Part shown: one piece after another, positions 18,831-28,639 of the stretch
Numbering within the stretch: the stretch's first letter is position 1
How the letters are laid out: the number at the start of each line of letters is the position of its first letter
From: Chrysochromulina tobinii
Lineage: Eukaryota; Haptophyta; Prymnesiales; Chrysochromulinaceae
Direction: 5' to 3'
Length of the DNA stretch: 31,836 nucleotides
Assembly: GCA_001275005.1 (NCBI GenBank)
Contig: JWZX01002844.1
Coordinates: 1 to 31,836, forward strand
The notes under the pieces: model-generated
The model's database searches: none
Seen by the model: only the letters and a program-made list of their open reading frames with translations
Told to the model about the DNA's origin: nothing
Translations under genes and position numbers: made by a program

Positions 18831-19660
18831 CTGAGCGTCGGCCGCTGCTGCTGCGGCGGCACCTGCTCGCCTTTGGGTCCGGCACCGACGCCGCCGCCCT
18901 CGTGTGCAGATCGTCGGCCGCTCGCCGAGCGAGCGAGCTTCGCATTCGGTACGTCGCTCTGGAAGGAGAGGGTTGAGGCACGGAGCTCCGCGTCGGACAC
19001 GGAGGCGAGCTCGAGCTCCTCCACCACCTCTGCTCCACGATCGGGACCGCCGCCGCCGCCGCCGCCGCCGCCGTTTCCGCCGTGGCCGGTGGCAGCGGAG
19101 CTCGCGCGTCCTGCATGCGCCACATCCCACGCCTCCGCGGTAGGTCGCGCGGCGCCCGCGGCTCCCTCGCTCAAATAGTACAGGCCGCCGCTGCTGTTCG
19201 GAGGCTGGGGCGCATGCCGGATGATCAGCTGCTGCGACTGCTGCGACTGCTGCTGCTGCTGCTGCGACTGCTGCGGCGGCTGCTGCGGCGGCTGCTGCTG
19301 TGGCGGCGGGTAGGTGGGCTGCTGCTGCTTGCGCTGTAGCGATTCAAGGCGCTTGATCGGGTCGGCCTTGGCCTGGCGCTTCTCGTGCTCTCGTTGCATC
19401 TTCTTCTGGCGCTCCTGCCGCTTCACGAGCGTGGCCGCCAGCCTCGGGTCACTCAACCCCCACTCCACGGCGACTGCCTGCATCTTGGACTCGTAGCTGC
19501 GCCCGCCGCCGCCGCCGCCGCCGCCGCCCCGCCCCCCGCTGCGATCGCTGGTAGGGGAGGAGGCGCACGAGGAGGCCGGGTCGGTGCACTCGGCGTGGCG
19601 GGCAGCTACGTCCTGTGCGGCCTGGGTCATCGCCCAGGGCGCCACCCCGCCGCTGCCACG

Positions 19661-19691
<31 letters not shown>

Positions 19692-21514
19692 GTGCTCGCC
19701 GGGTACCCGGGCGATACCCCAGGCAGCGACGCATGCAGGTTCGTCAGAGGAGCCGGGCGGCCGCCTCGCGCGACCGCCCCAATCGGCGGCAGCGGCATCG
19801 AGGGCGGGAGCGAGGACGGCATCGAGGGCCGCCACTCGTCATCGAGATCCGAAATCCCTGCTGCCGCTGCCTGTAGCCAAGAGTCATCGACAGCCTCGAA
19901 CTCGTCGAGCTCGTCGTCGTCGAAGCGAGCGGCCATGAGGGCGGCGCGCAGCCGCCGTCGCAACCGCATGCCGCGCCAGCGCGCCTGCAGCGCCATGGCT
20001 GCCCGGTCATGCACTCTCCTGCGTCGCCGATACATGCGGCGCACGGCTCGCTGCAGTGCAAACGCCGCGTAAGGACGCACGCCTGTACTCCACCGTACCT
20101 GGCGGCCGCGCGCGTGCGCTTGCATGTGCGTCGCTGCCGCCTCTCTCCTGGCCGCCTCCCGCCGCCTAGTCTCCTCAGCCGCGCGACGCGCCTCCGCCTC
20201 CGCCTTGGCAAGCGCCTCCTTCCTCCGCCGCTCCTCGGCCTCTCGGCGGGCCTGTGCCTCTGCTTCCGCCTTCGCGCGAGCCTCTGCCTCACGCCGGTGC
20301 CGCTCGACCTCGGCGAGCCGGCGCTGGCGCTCCAATTCGGCGGCGGCGGCGGCACGCTTGGCCGCCTCACGCGCAGCCGCCTCCTCGGCCGCCCGGCGCG
20401 CCGCCTCTTCCGCCGCCCTCGCCGCGGCCTCGGCGGCCGCTCTCTCCTCCTCCTGCCTCCGCCGCAGCTGCTCCGCTGCGAGCTTGGAGCGCGTCGCGCG
20501 CGCGAAGAGTACGCGTGCGGCCGCCTGGAGCATCGAGGCGCCGCCGTGTTGCTTGCGCGCCTCCGCCTGCAGGGCCGCCACGCGCGCCGCCTCCTCCGCC
20601 TCCCTGCGCATCAACTCCTTTCGCTCCGCAAGCCGGATGGCCGCCTGTCGATCGCGCTCCGCCTGCTCCTCCCTGCGCCGTAGCTCCGCCTCGGCCGCCT
20701 CGAAGCGCTGCAGCAGCGCTGCCGCCTCCGCCTGACGCTCGGCCTCGCGCGCCGCAGCCGCCGCGCGCCGCTCTTCGCGCGCCGCCTCTGCGGCCGCCGC
20801 CTCCTCATACTCACGCTGCCGCTGCGCCGCGGCCGCGGCCGCGGCTGCCTCGCGCTCGGCCTCCCACAGTCGCCGGTTGGCATCGCGCTCGGCGCGCGCG
20901 GCCTGCATCGCGGCCGCATCCTCCTCGAGCCGCACGCGCATCGCCTCCGCCTCCGCCTCCGCCTTCGCATGCGCTGCTTGCGACGCGGCCACCCGCTCAG
21001 CCTCCTCGGCCTTCTGCCGCTGCCGTCGCTGCGCCTCGCGCTCGGCCTCGGCCGCCCACGCCGCCTGACGCTCCGTGACCCACCACGGCGTCTCGGCCGC
21101 GCTCTCGTCGCCGTCGTACCCGCTCGAGGCCGCCGCCGCTGCCTCGTCGCGCGGCGCAGGCAGTGTCACGCTCGCCGTGAGCGCGGACATCTCCGAGACG
21201 TCGGCCGCAAAGCCATCGCACGCACGTGCGCCGGTTGATTCCAGCGCCGCCTGCAGCTCATCGAGTAGGCTGCTGCTGCCACCGCCTCTGGCGTCTCGGC
21301 CGCGGCCGTCGGACCTGCCGCCGCCGCTGCCACTGCTGCTTGCGGCAGCGGCTTCTGCCTCCGCCGCTGCAATGAGCTGCTCCAGCGGCACGAGCGGCTG
21401 CAGCACAAGCGTGGCGAGCGCGGCGCTAGTGTCTGGCGCATCATCCTCGTCGTCGCTGAATAGCTCGACGCCGTCCAGGTCGGCCTGGAGGGCGCGCTCG
21501 AGTTCGTCATCCAT
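18614..21514 (-). CDS. IQ-motif coiled-coil protein with polyQ region
   Basis: I start at the ATG at 21514 (MDDELERALQADLDGVELFS) rather than the upstream ATG at 21595, because the acidic N-terminus is typical of a family start; the result is 966 residues in this frame. An acidic and Ser/Gly-rich start (~1-140) is followed by a very Ala/Glu/Arg-rich coiled coil (~145-455). IQ-like calmodulin-binding segments are GASMLQAAARVLFARATRS (~325) and a cluster at ~460-520 (THMQAHARGRQVRW, ALQRAVRRMYRRRRR, ALQARWRGMRLRRRLR). Later come polyGly, the segment VEWGLSDPRLAATLVKRQE and a polyQ/Pro tract. The acidic start, coiled coil, IQ cluster and EWG-type motif recall cilia-associated LRRIQ1-like proteins, but I see no leucine-rich repeats, so this is only a lead. 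The last ~80 codons are probably not the natural C-terminus. Confidence 0.7.
19228..19332. repeat. CTG/CAG repeat encoding Gln/Pro-rich tract
   Basis: Imperfect CTG units on the plus strand, interrupted by CGA and CGG, encode the minus-strand tract with runs such as QQPPQQSQQQQQQSQQSQQ. Two GCC/CGC runs encoding polyGly lie at about 19501-19530 and 19661-19689 in the same gene. Confidence 0.9.
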
Positions 21515-21917
21515 ACAAACAAATGCACGCATCCTTGCAAACAAACGCCTCCCCTTCTCCACGCACGGTCGCTCGGACCAGAAGCTGTTCAACACAACGC
21601 GCCTTCGAGGGCTGGTGCAGGTCCACTGCGCGAGAGGGTTTCACTACTCAGGTACAATTTACCTCGTTTTGCGTTCGTCGTTATCGGTGCATGTGCAAGA
21701 CCGCACAGCCCCTTGAGCTCGACGTGTTGTCGCTGCTGGACCGAAGCGACTGACTTGTGACTGAGACTACTCTCTGGCAGCGGATCGAAGCGCAGCGGTG
21801 CATATGGTACAGGTTGGTACAGGGGGCATGGTCTGTACAGTTCGAATGCTGTTCGAATGGTACACGGTACACCCACAGCGGGGCGCGTCCTCGCCGGGAG
21901 CGAGAGCTCACGCGCCC
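21515..21917. other. Spacer between the Lon-domain gene 3' end and the IQ gene start
   Basis: About 400 bases without a supported gene. Between 21798 and 21872 there is a cluster of GGTACA and TGTACA words plus two GTTCGAATG copies (about 21840 and 21850). The function is unknown; it could be part of the IQ gene's promoter or of the Lon-domain transcript's 3' end. Confidence 0.5.
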
Positions 21918-23837
21918 TCAACCGACGGCACGGAGTGCGGCAAGCGCAGCGAGGGACTGGCGCGTATGGCAAAGGAAGACGGCTGTACGCTGCAGCCGCT
22001 CGCGCACCGAGGTGGCCTGCAGGAGCGCTTGTCGATCCAGGCTGGCCGGCGGAGGGGGTAGCGGCAGGCCCGCGGGCAGGGCCGTTGAGGCGAGCAAGGT
22101 GGGTAGTGCCGCACCGATCAAGTAGGAGAGACGCTGGGCGCGACGCACGGGCGGGTAGCCCCAGCGCTGCAGCCACGTCGCCGACGAGGGCGGGCTCGGC
22201 ATCTCTTCGGGCCAGCCCTGACGCGGCGGCGGCGGCATGAGCAGCAGCAGCTGCTCGGGCAGAGCCACGGCGTCGTCCGCGGCACGCGGTCCAAGCACGA
22301 GCGGGGGCGGCGTCGGCATCAGGCCGACGCCGTCGGCGGCCACGCCACCTACGGCGCGCACGACGGCGCTCAAGTGAACGGCCTCGGAGGCGGCGAGGGC
22401 GGCGGAGAGGCGAAGGCACGAGATGAGCTCCACCCACGTCGCGTGCTCGAGAGCGAGCAGGAAGGGTGACGAGTCCGACGCCCACGTCGACGCAAGGTTT
22501 ACCTCGAAAGGTGTCGACGCGTCTGTCGTCGTCGACGCGTCTGTCGACGTCGCCGCCGCCACCGTTGCATCTGGTGTTTCCGAGCTGTCGGCACCGGTGG
22601 GCACGGTAAGCCCGCTGTACTGCTCCAGGCCGAGGGACTCGAGAGCCACGAACAGCTCAGCTTCCCCCGCCTCCGCCGCCGCCTCGGCCGCCGCTGCCTC
22701 GGCCGACGCCTCAGCCACCAGCTCGGCCACCTCGGCGGGTGCGGCAGGGCGGGCCATGTGCGCAATGGACGCTTTGGCAGCTTGGATCGCGGCCTCGGTG
22801 GCGACTCCCGTGCAGCCTGCGATCGAGAGCTGCAGGTTCATCGGCGCGAGCGCCTCGCCCACCTCATGCCAGCGTCGGTGGTCACCGATGGGGCTCACGA
22901 ACGGTGACATCGCTTCCGCCAGAGGAAGGAGTGCCGCCACCTCCTCGCCCGCGCTCGAAGACCCGCCGCCGCCGCTGACCCCGCTGCCGCTGCCTTCGGT
23001 GCTGATGCCCTCAACGCCACCCTCGGTGCTGCGGCCGCCGCGCTCGCCGGCCTTCGAGGACTTTGGCGATGGTGGCAGCTCGCTCGCCGCCCACGTGAGC
23101 GCCGCCGCCGCCGCCGCCGCCCGCGCCGCCTCGGCACGTGTCTGTCGAGGCAGCCATCCCGCTGGGGACGCGTCCGTCTCGCGGCGCAGGCGCGTGAGCC
23201 CGAGCTCCTCGTCGTCGGGCAGGAGTACCACGTTCGCGCGCGGCAGCGGCTCGAGTGCCGTCGAGCTCGCCACGCGGAAGCGGCAGATGGCGCGCGCAAC
23301 GACCACGAGCCGCCCGTTTGCCAATGGCCTCACCTCTCTCAGCTCCATGAGGACGCCGATGTTCTCATACGCTTGAAGGTGGCCGAAGCGGGCGGGCTGC
23401 GCCTCCTCGGTCGCGAGTGCCTGCAGCTCCGAGAAGCAGTGCACCCACTCCGGTCCCGAGATGAGCATCACCTGGATGACGCCCGGCAGAACCGTGTGGC
23501 CCGGCACTTGCAGCAGAGGCAAGTCGGCTATGGCGCCCGGGCCCAACACCGGCGCGGCCGTGGTATGTGTGCGGCCGCTATCACGGAACAGACGCTCCAG
23601 TCGTTGACCTGTGCGGAGGAAGCAAGCTGGTCAGTCACTGAACACAGACTCTATCGGGCATTGGGCGTGAGGGAGGCGTGCGTGCTCACCGTCGGGCTGT
23701 GCGCAGCCAACAGGGATCGTGCACCGAGCGGGCGCGTGCAGTCGAGGGCTGGGCGCGCCCGCAATGTACGCGCCCGCCGTGCTTGAAAGCAAGACCAGGG
23801 TCACCACTGACCAGGATGTTGGACGGAAGGCCATCAC
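21918..23837 (-). CDS. Lon N-terminal (substrate-binding) domain protein with signal peptide
   Basis: I join exon 1 (23837-23690) and exon 2 (23608-21918) across an 81-base intron (GTGAGC...CGCACAG, phase 1), giving 612 residues; the junction reads CAQPDGQRLERLFRDSG. The N-terminus, MMAFRPTSWSVVTLVLLSST followed by AGAYIAGAPSPRL, is a signal peptide plus a Pro/Arg/Ala-rich stretch that could be a plastid leader. The beta-rich half of the Lon N-domain follows (LPLLQVPGHTVLPGVIQVML, then FGHLQAYENIGVLMELREVR and GRLVVVARAICRFRV). About 350 low-complexity Ala/Glu/Ser/Thr-rich residues come next. The closing helical part is RRAQRLSYLIGAALPTLLAS to DRQALLQATSVRERLQRTAVF. There is no AAA+ ATPase or Ser-Lys protease, so it is a stand-alone Lon-N protein of the kind known in plastids, with unknown clients. 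Confidence 0.75.
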
Positions 23838-24018
23838 GAGAATACGGCGTTTCGCCGCATCTTCACATCATCTGTGATTTTCCAAGTATACATGTATTTT
23901 CCATGATGTTGGCGAGAAGGGAGGTCACGGATTTCGGAACCTACGAGAAAATTCTGTGGGGTTCGCGGCAACTAGGACGTTCCTAACAAAGCAAGCACGC
24001 CTCGAAAGCGACGTCGAC
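23838..24018. promoter_or_regulatory. Presumed bidirectional promoter, Lon-domain gene (-) and NOC4 (+)
   Basis: The two divergent start codons are 181 bases apart. The segment is AT-richer between about 23866 and 23960 (TTTTCCAAGTATACATGTAT). No specific factor site can be named; the role is inferred from layout. Confidence 0.5.
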
Positions 24019-26004
24019 ATGTCGTCCATGTCTCTGTCGGCCGAGACCGTGCGCGCGGCCGAAGCTCGCATTGCATCCGACCGGAAGCACGCCAACGAGC
24101 TCATCGAGCTCATCGAGCTTTGCGTCACTCGCACTGCCAAACCGGCGGCGAGGCTCGCGGCAATGCAGGCATGCCGATCTCTCTTCTCGAGCTGGGCGAT
24201 CAGCGGCGACCTACAGCTGCGACCGACCGAGGAAGACATGGCCGGCGACGGGAGCGCCGCCGAACCGCTTGCAGTCTATCGTGCGTGGCTGCTCCGCTCG
24301 TATCGAAAACTCCTCAGTGCGCTGTCCGCGACGCTATCCGACAGCCGCACGCCGCTCGCCCTAACGTTGCCGGCACTCGACTCGCTGGTGATGCTCGCGG
24401 CCGTCGAGGCGCGCCACTCGCGCGCGGGGCGCGTTGACCCGTCCATGCTCGACGCGGCTCACGGCGCATACCGCCTCACGCTCGACGCCCTCATCCACGC
24501 GCGCACGCCGCCGTCGCAGGAGGTTCTCGAGAGGCTGCGCTCGGCACACCTGACCCACTTGGACGCTTCCTTCTATCTGCTGAGCCACGTGCGCCGGCTG
24601 GCGCGTGCGGAAGAGGCGCCGCCACCTAAGCGCGTCGAGCGGCTCCTCACGCTGCTGCTGCTCGTCAAGCCGCCGTCGAAAGACGTGGCTCCACGCGCGG
24701 CGGTGATGCTGGCGGCGCCGCCTTTGCCGACGAAGCTCACGGGCAAGCGCGCGCGCGCGGCGGCAGCCGAGGAGGCCGAGGCTGGCGGCGGCGGCAGCAA
24801 CAGCGAGCGTGCGGCCGAGCTGCGCGAGTGGCCTCCCGAGGCGAAGCAGCTCCTCGGTAAGCAGCGCCACCGCGCGGCGTATGACAAGGCTTGGCGAGCG
24901 CTCCTGGCACTCCCGATGCCCGCGCCCGCGTTTCGTCAGGTGCTGCGCGCACTTCCCGAGGGGATCCTGCCGCACGTGCCCGTGCCGCTGCGCTACTGCG
25001 ACGTCCTCTCCGACGGGTACGCGCGCGGCGGCGTCGAGGCAGTGCTGGCGCTGCGCGGGCTGTTTGTGCTGATGACACGCCATCACCTCGAGTACCCCCA
25101 TTTGTATAAGCAGCTTTACGCGGTGCTGACGGCGGAGGCGCTGAACGGCGCGCACCGCGCCGTCTTTGCGGCCGAGCTCAAGCTCTTCCTCTCGTCTGTC
25201 GCGCTGCCCGCCTACCTGCTCGCCGCGTTTTGCAAGCGCCTGCTTCGTCTTGCGCTGCATGCTTCCCCGTCGGGTGCTGCACTCGGGTGCGCGCTCGCGT
25301 TCAACGTGATGCTGCAGCACCCGAGTGCGCGCGTGCTCATCCATCGCGCTAAGCGCGCGCGCGCCGGCGGCGAAGAGGGCGAGGGCGAGGGCGAGGAGGA
25401 CGATGGCGAGGAGGACGAGGGCGTGGACGAGGAGGCCGACGAGGCCACCGAGGAAGGTGGCGGGAATGAGGACGGCGGTCCACGCCCGAGCAGCCATGCC
25501 AACACCAAGAGAGATAGCGGCGCGAGCAGCGCTACTGGCGCTCTCGCCTCTGTCGCCGCGGCCGCCCCAGCCGCAGATCCAAGAGGGAGATATCGGGAGA
25601 TATCGGGAGATCTCGGAGGCGGCCGCGGCTCGGCGGAAGATGCGGCGCTCCTTGCCGCCATCGCGGCCGCCGATCCATTCCGCATGGAGGAGTCTGATCC
25701 GGCGGAGAGCATGGCACTCGACTCCTCGCTCTGGGAGGTTGAGCAGCTGCGCCAGCACTGCTGTCCAACCGTCGCGTCACTCGCGGGGCTCTTCGCCGCG
25801 CCGATGCTGCCTATGACGGCTCCGGTCGAGCTCGAGCCGCTCGCCGCCCTCACTTACTCCTCGCTCGGGCTGCTGGAGACCCGCAAGCGGCTGCGCGAGG
25901 TGCCGCTGGCGGTGCGCCCCCCCGCCTCGCTCTTTGGGGCGCCGCCGCCCGGCATGCCGCCCGGTATGGCGCCGCTCTTAGCGGGGCTGAATGCGTGGCA
26001 ATGA
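24019..26004 (+). CDS. NOC4: Nucleolar complex protein 4 (Noc4), small-subunit ribosome biogenesis
   Basis: Noc4 pairs with Nop14 in the nucleolus and supports maturation and export of the 40S subunit. I start at 24019 (MSSMSLSAETVRAAEARIAS); the frame extends to 23956 but adds only 21 unlikely residues. The product has 661 residues and no intron, somewhat longer than typical Noc4 because of a low-complexity insert. The helical N-terminal part spans ~1-300. The CBF/Mak21-type core (~313-450) shows LPHVPVPLRYCDVLSDGYAR, LRGLFVLMTRHHLEYPHLYK and LKLFLSSVALPAYLLAAFCK with NVMLQHPSARVLIHR. An acidic Glu/Asp/Gly insert lies at ~451-490. The C-terminal block DPAESMALDSSLWEVEQLRQ followed by HCCPTVASLAGLF is the characteristic Noc4 ending region. 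The family assignment is strong. Confidence 0.9.
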   Translation: MSSMSLSAETVRAAEARIASDRKHANELIELIELCVTRTAKPAARLAAMQACRSLFSSWAISGDLQLRPTEEDMAGDGSAAEPLAVYRAWLLRSYRKLLSALSATLSDSRTPLALTLPALDSLVMLAAVEARHSRAGRVDPSMLDAAHGAYRLTLDALIHARTPPSQEVLERLRSAHLTHLDASFYLLSHVRRLARAEEAPPPKRVERLLTLLLLVKPPSKDVAPRAAVMLAAPPLPTKLTGKRARAAAAEEAEAGGGGSNSERAAELREWPPEAKQLLGKQRHRAAYDKAWRALLALPMPAPAFRQVLRALPEGILPHVPVPLRYCDVLSDGYARGGVEAVLALRGLFVLMTRHHLEYPHLYKQLYAVLTAEALNGAHRAVFAAELKLFLSSVALPAYLLAAFCKRLLRLALHASPSGAALGCALAFNVMLQHPSARVLIHRAKRARAGGEEGEGEGEEDDGEEDEGVDEEADEATEEGGGNEDGGPRPSSHANTKRDSGASSATGALASVAAAAPAADPRGRYREISGDLGGGRGSAEDAALLAAIAAADPFRMEESDPAESMALDSSLWEVEQLRQHCCPTVASLAGLFAAPMLPMTAPVELEPLAALTYSSLGLLETRKRLREVPLAVRPPASLFGAPPPGMPPGMAPLLAGLNAWQ

Positions 26005-26665
26005 GCAGCGGCAGGCGAGTGCTGGGTTTGGTACCGGCAGCGCGCCCGTTAACGCGCCAACTCGGACTCCTGAGGGACGAAGGTATCGCACAGTATGGAG
26101 CTGTGCCGCGCACCGCGGGCAGGTGGCACCAGGTCACAGCGAGACGAGCGTCTTGCAGCTCACGGCTTTGTGCGGTTTGTATGGGCCTTTCGCTCCGCGA
26201 CGCGGCGAATGTCCGTGTTCGTGTCCACATCAAATTCACACGCACATCATCACAGTATACATCGATTATTTGAGAACTCTTCTGCCGACCGATCCGGCAT
26301 ACGTAGTTGCGTTGCTTCCTCCGTCGCTCAACATCGCGCTAAGACCTAAGTCACCGCCACCGGACTGGAGATCCACACGAAGCCCGGGCGAGGTCCAGCT
26401 CTCAACTCATCAGGAATCTATTAGGGCGGGAAAAGGGGGAGACGGCTTGCTGGCGACCGGCATTGTTTGCCTGGTTCCGACGAGCGAGCGGGGCCCAGAA
26501 CCGCGCGACCCTCGTCTGCACGTGCGCGGCGGGGGGGGGGCGGCTGCGGCGGCGCGCGGGAAGTGCCCCTTTCCCCACCTGGTGCACGATAGCGAGGCTC
26601 GCTCTATCAGATGTTGGCTATACAGGTGGTTCCACATGCTCGCTCGCTCGAGCTACGTCGTCAGT
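26005..26665. other. Intergenic region between convergent NOC4 and E2 genes
   Basis: A plus-strand frame stays open from about 25991 to 26722, but it overlaps the E2 terminal exon and has no recognisable protein character, so I do not call it. A G9 run lies at about 26530-26538. Nothing else stands out. Confidence 0.5.
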
Positions 26666-27573
26666 TCACATGTCGCTCAGCAGCGCCTCAGTAGCGGCAT
26701 TGACGTCGCCTTTTGCCTTTGAGAGCGCCGCTACGCATTTCGCCTTCTCGAAGCCCATCGACATCAGCTGCTCCAGCTTCTCAGAATCTGCGCGCGAGAG
26801 GAGCACGCAGGCAGGCCCACGCATGCACTCATTCATGGAGGCGCGACAGGTCCACAACAAACACATGTACTTCACCATTCCCATCATATGAACCGAGAAG
26901 AGGCACACGATGAAGGGCGCGTGTGTGCGGAGACGCGCACGGTCGCGCAGTAAAAGTGTGCGAGCGCGTGCGAGCGCGTGCGAGCGCGTTCTCGTCGGCC
27001 CGTGGCACGCACCTCCCGCCTGCGCGCCGGCGTACGTCTCTGTCCAGAATTTGGCCGTCTTCATGAACTCCTGGTGATGCTCCTTGTACTGCTTGGCGAC
27101 GACCGCGTCCTGCGGGTCGTCGGGCTCGGCCGCGGAGAGCAGCGCCTGCAGCGAGATGAGCGCTGTCCGAATCGTGAGCGCTGGGCTCCACTCGGTCTTC
27201 AAGATGTCCAGGCAGATCGCGCCGCTGTCACTGCTGATGTTTGGGTGCCAACACTTTGTTATGAATTTCATCTGCGACGGGTGTGGCAGCGCGGGGCAGC
27301 GTCGGAGACGCACGCTCGAGGGACGGGATGGAACACTGTGCGGCCCAATCGGCAGACCTTTGGCGGCACGAATGGGTAATCGTTCGGCAGCAAGATATCA
27401 ACGTCAAAAATGCCGCCCTCGTATGGCGTCGTGATTGGCCCCTTGATCGTGCCCTTCCAATGCAAATAGTCGTCCTCATGCACCAGCTCTGCCTTGATGC
27501 CTGAGGTCTCCGGGTCCTTGTTGCAGTCCTTGAGCTCCTTTTTGACGCGGTTGAGATCGACCGCTGCGGCCAT
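26666..27573 (-). CDS. UBE2K: Ubiquitin-conjugating enzyme E2 with C-terminal UBA domain (UBE2K/Ubc1 type)
   Basis: E2 enzymes carry ubiquitin on a Cys and pass it to substrates with an E3. Three exons fit exactly: 27573-27358, 27271-27013 and 26787-26666, with introns of 86 bases (GTCTGC...GTCGCAG, phase 0) and 225 bases (GTGCGT...GCGCAG, phase 1). The product is 198 residues, close to the ~200 of the family. The UBC fold shows RVKKELKDCNKDPETSGIKA, YEGGIFDVDILLPNDYPFVP, then KCWHPNISSDSGAICLDILK, with the active Cys in GAICLD and the HPN motif upstream. EWSPALTIRTALISLQALLS follows. The third exon is a UBA domain, DSEKLEQLMSMGFEKAKCVA to NAATEALLSDM. This architecture marks the class that extends ubiquitin chains, usually K48-linked. 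It diverges from the BART gene over 122 bases. Confidence 0.95.
26961..26990. repeat. 10-base tandem repeat in the second E2 intron
   Basis: Three tandem copies of CGAGCGCGTG, the last with one change, lie just inside the intron's 5' part on the coding strand. Confidence 0.85.
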
Positions 27574-27695
27574 ATCGGATACTATGTAGTGCGTGCGTAC
27601 GAAGTTGCCGACCGACGCGGCCGAACTTCCTGTAAAAACGCCACGAAAAGTCTACTAAAAAGCCGTCAACGCGTCCGACGAAAAAGACCAATGAG
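27574..27695. promoter_or_regulatory. Presumed bidirectional promoter, E2 enzyme (-) and BART protein (+)
   Basis: Only 122 bases separate the start codons of two intron-verified genes (173 if the BART gene starts at its third ATG, 27747). No named element is recognisable; both promoters must overlap or share sequence in this gap. Confidence 0.55.
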
Positions 27696-28287
27696 ATGAC
27701 ACTTATTTTGTACAGAATGAAACCGGTGCACAACTTTCATCGGCAGATGGAGTCCGAACACAAGCAACTTCTATCCGCCGCGGCCGACTTTCTCTGGAGC
27801 ACCCGGTTCCAACAACATTCGGACGATTTTGTTGCGACGAATGCTCCTCTCTTCATAGGCGCGGTATGCCGCAACCCCGTTCCCTTCTCTGAAGCGTACC
27901 TCGTTGACAGCAATCATTCATCTCTCTGTGCAGCTTGGGATTCACGGCGAGCAACGCTTGGAGTACCAGCAACTGTACCTGCAGTACCGCGCGATATATG
28001 AGCGCGCGCTTGAGCAATTTTGTCTTCGGGAAAACATTGCATTCGGAACTTTTGTGGACGCATGCGAAGCTGCCCTCACTCATTCCGAATGGGCAGAGTA
28101 TTCTGGCTTCGCCGAGTGCGTGTTGGCCATGAGCACCTACGACTACTTTTTACAGATGATGTGCACGGCGGCGGAGGCACAAGGCTGTGCGGGGCCCAGC
28201 AGCAGCAGTCGAGCGTCCGGGGAGGCGAGCTGTCATGGTGGCGGAGTGGGTGAGGGATTGGTAGACGCGGACGACGATTTTCCTTAA
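27696..28287 (+). CDS. BART-domain protein (ARL2BP/CFAP36-like)
   Basis: Two exons, 27696-27863 and 27934-28287, join in phase 0 across a 70-base intron (GTATGC...GTGCAG) to give 173 residues, close to the 163 of ARL2BP. ATGs at 27717 and 27747 are possible alternative starts. The BART helical pattern is visible: SAAADFLWSTRFQQHSDDFV, then QRLEYQQLYLQYRAIYERAL, then LRENIAFGTFVDACEAAL and GFAECVLAMSTYDYFLQMM. Known BART proteins bind ARL2 or ARL3 small GTPases in their GTP form and act at the cilium base, in mitochondria or in tubulin folding. The last ~35 residues are Ser/Gly/Asp-rich and probably disordered. The fold assignment is fairly firm; whether it is the ARL2BP or CFAP36 branch is not resolved. 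Confidence 0.75.
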
Positions 28288-28639
28288 TGTGAGCGCGAGA
28301 GCATCGCAAGTGCACAGTGTGAGTGTCAACGACAACTCAGCGACACAGTGTGAGTGTCAACGACAATGCCGTCGGCTGCTCAGCGACACAGCGTCTCGTT
28401 CTCTGGTCTCACTGTACACTGTCGGCTTGTCCCGGAGGCAGTCGCTCTTAAGCAGTCGCTGAACGCTGGGCAGTCGACTCGACATGTCTGCCAGTTTGGT
28501 CTCGCGCCCACGCACCCCAGACGACTCGGCACTTCACACGCTCGGCGACTTGCCAAGGCTTCCTGGCTTCGTTACGTGTCTGCCCCGCCCGGCTCAACGC
28601 GGGTCTTTTTGAACCGTGAAAGTTGGACGATTCGGGCCC
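28288..28639. other. Spacer upstream of the MICAL gene
   Basis: No supported gene. It holds a 23-base direct repeat (28313-28335 and 28344-28366) and shorter repeats of CTCAGCGACACAG. Beyond that, I recognise no regulatory element. Confidence 0.5.
28313..28366 (+). repeat. 23-base direct repeat, 31-base period
   Basis: Two identical copies of a 23-base word starting CACAGTGTGAGTGTCAACG are spaced 31 bases apart; the joining word CTCAGCGACACAG recurs once more at about 28379. They lie about 270 bases before the MICAL start. Confidence 0.9.

Noticed and set aside
25991-26722. Plus-strand frame of 243 codons after NOC4
   Set aside because: It overlaps the stop of NOC4 and the UBA exon of the E2 gene, with no domain character or conserved pattern.
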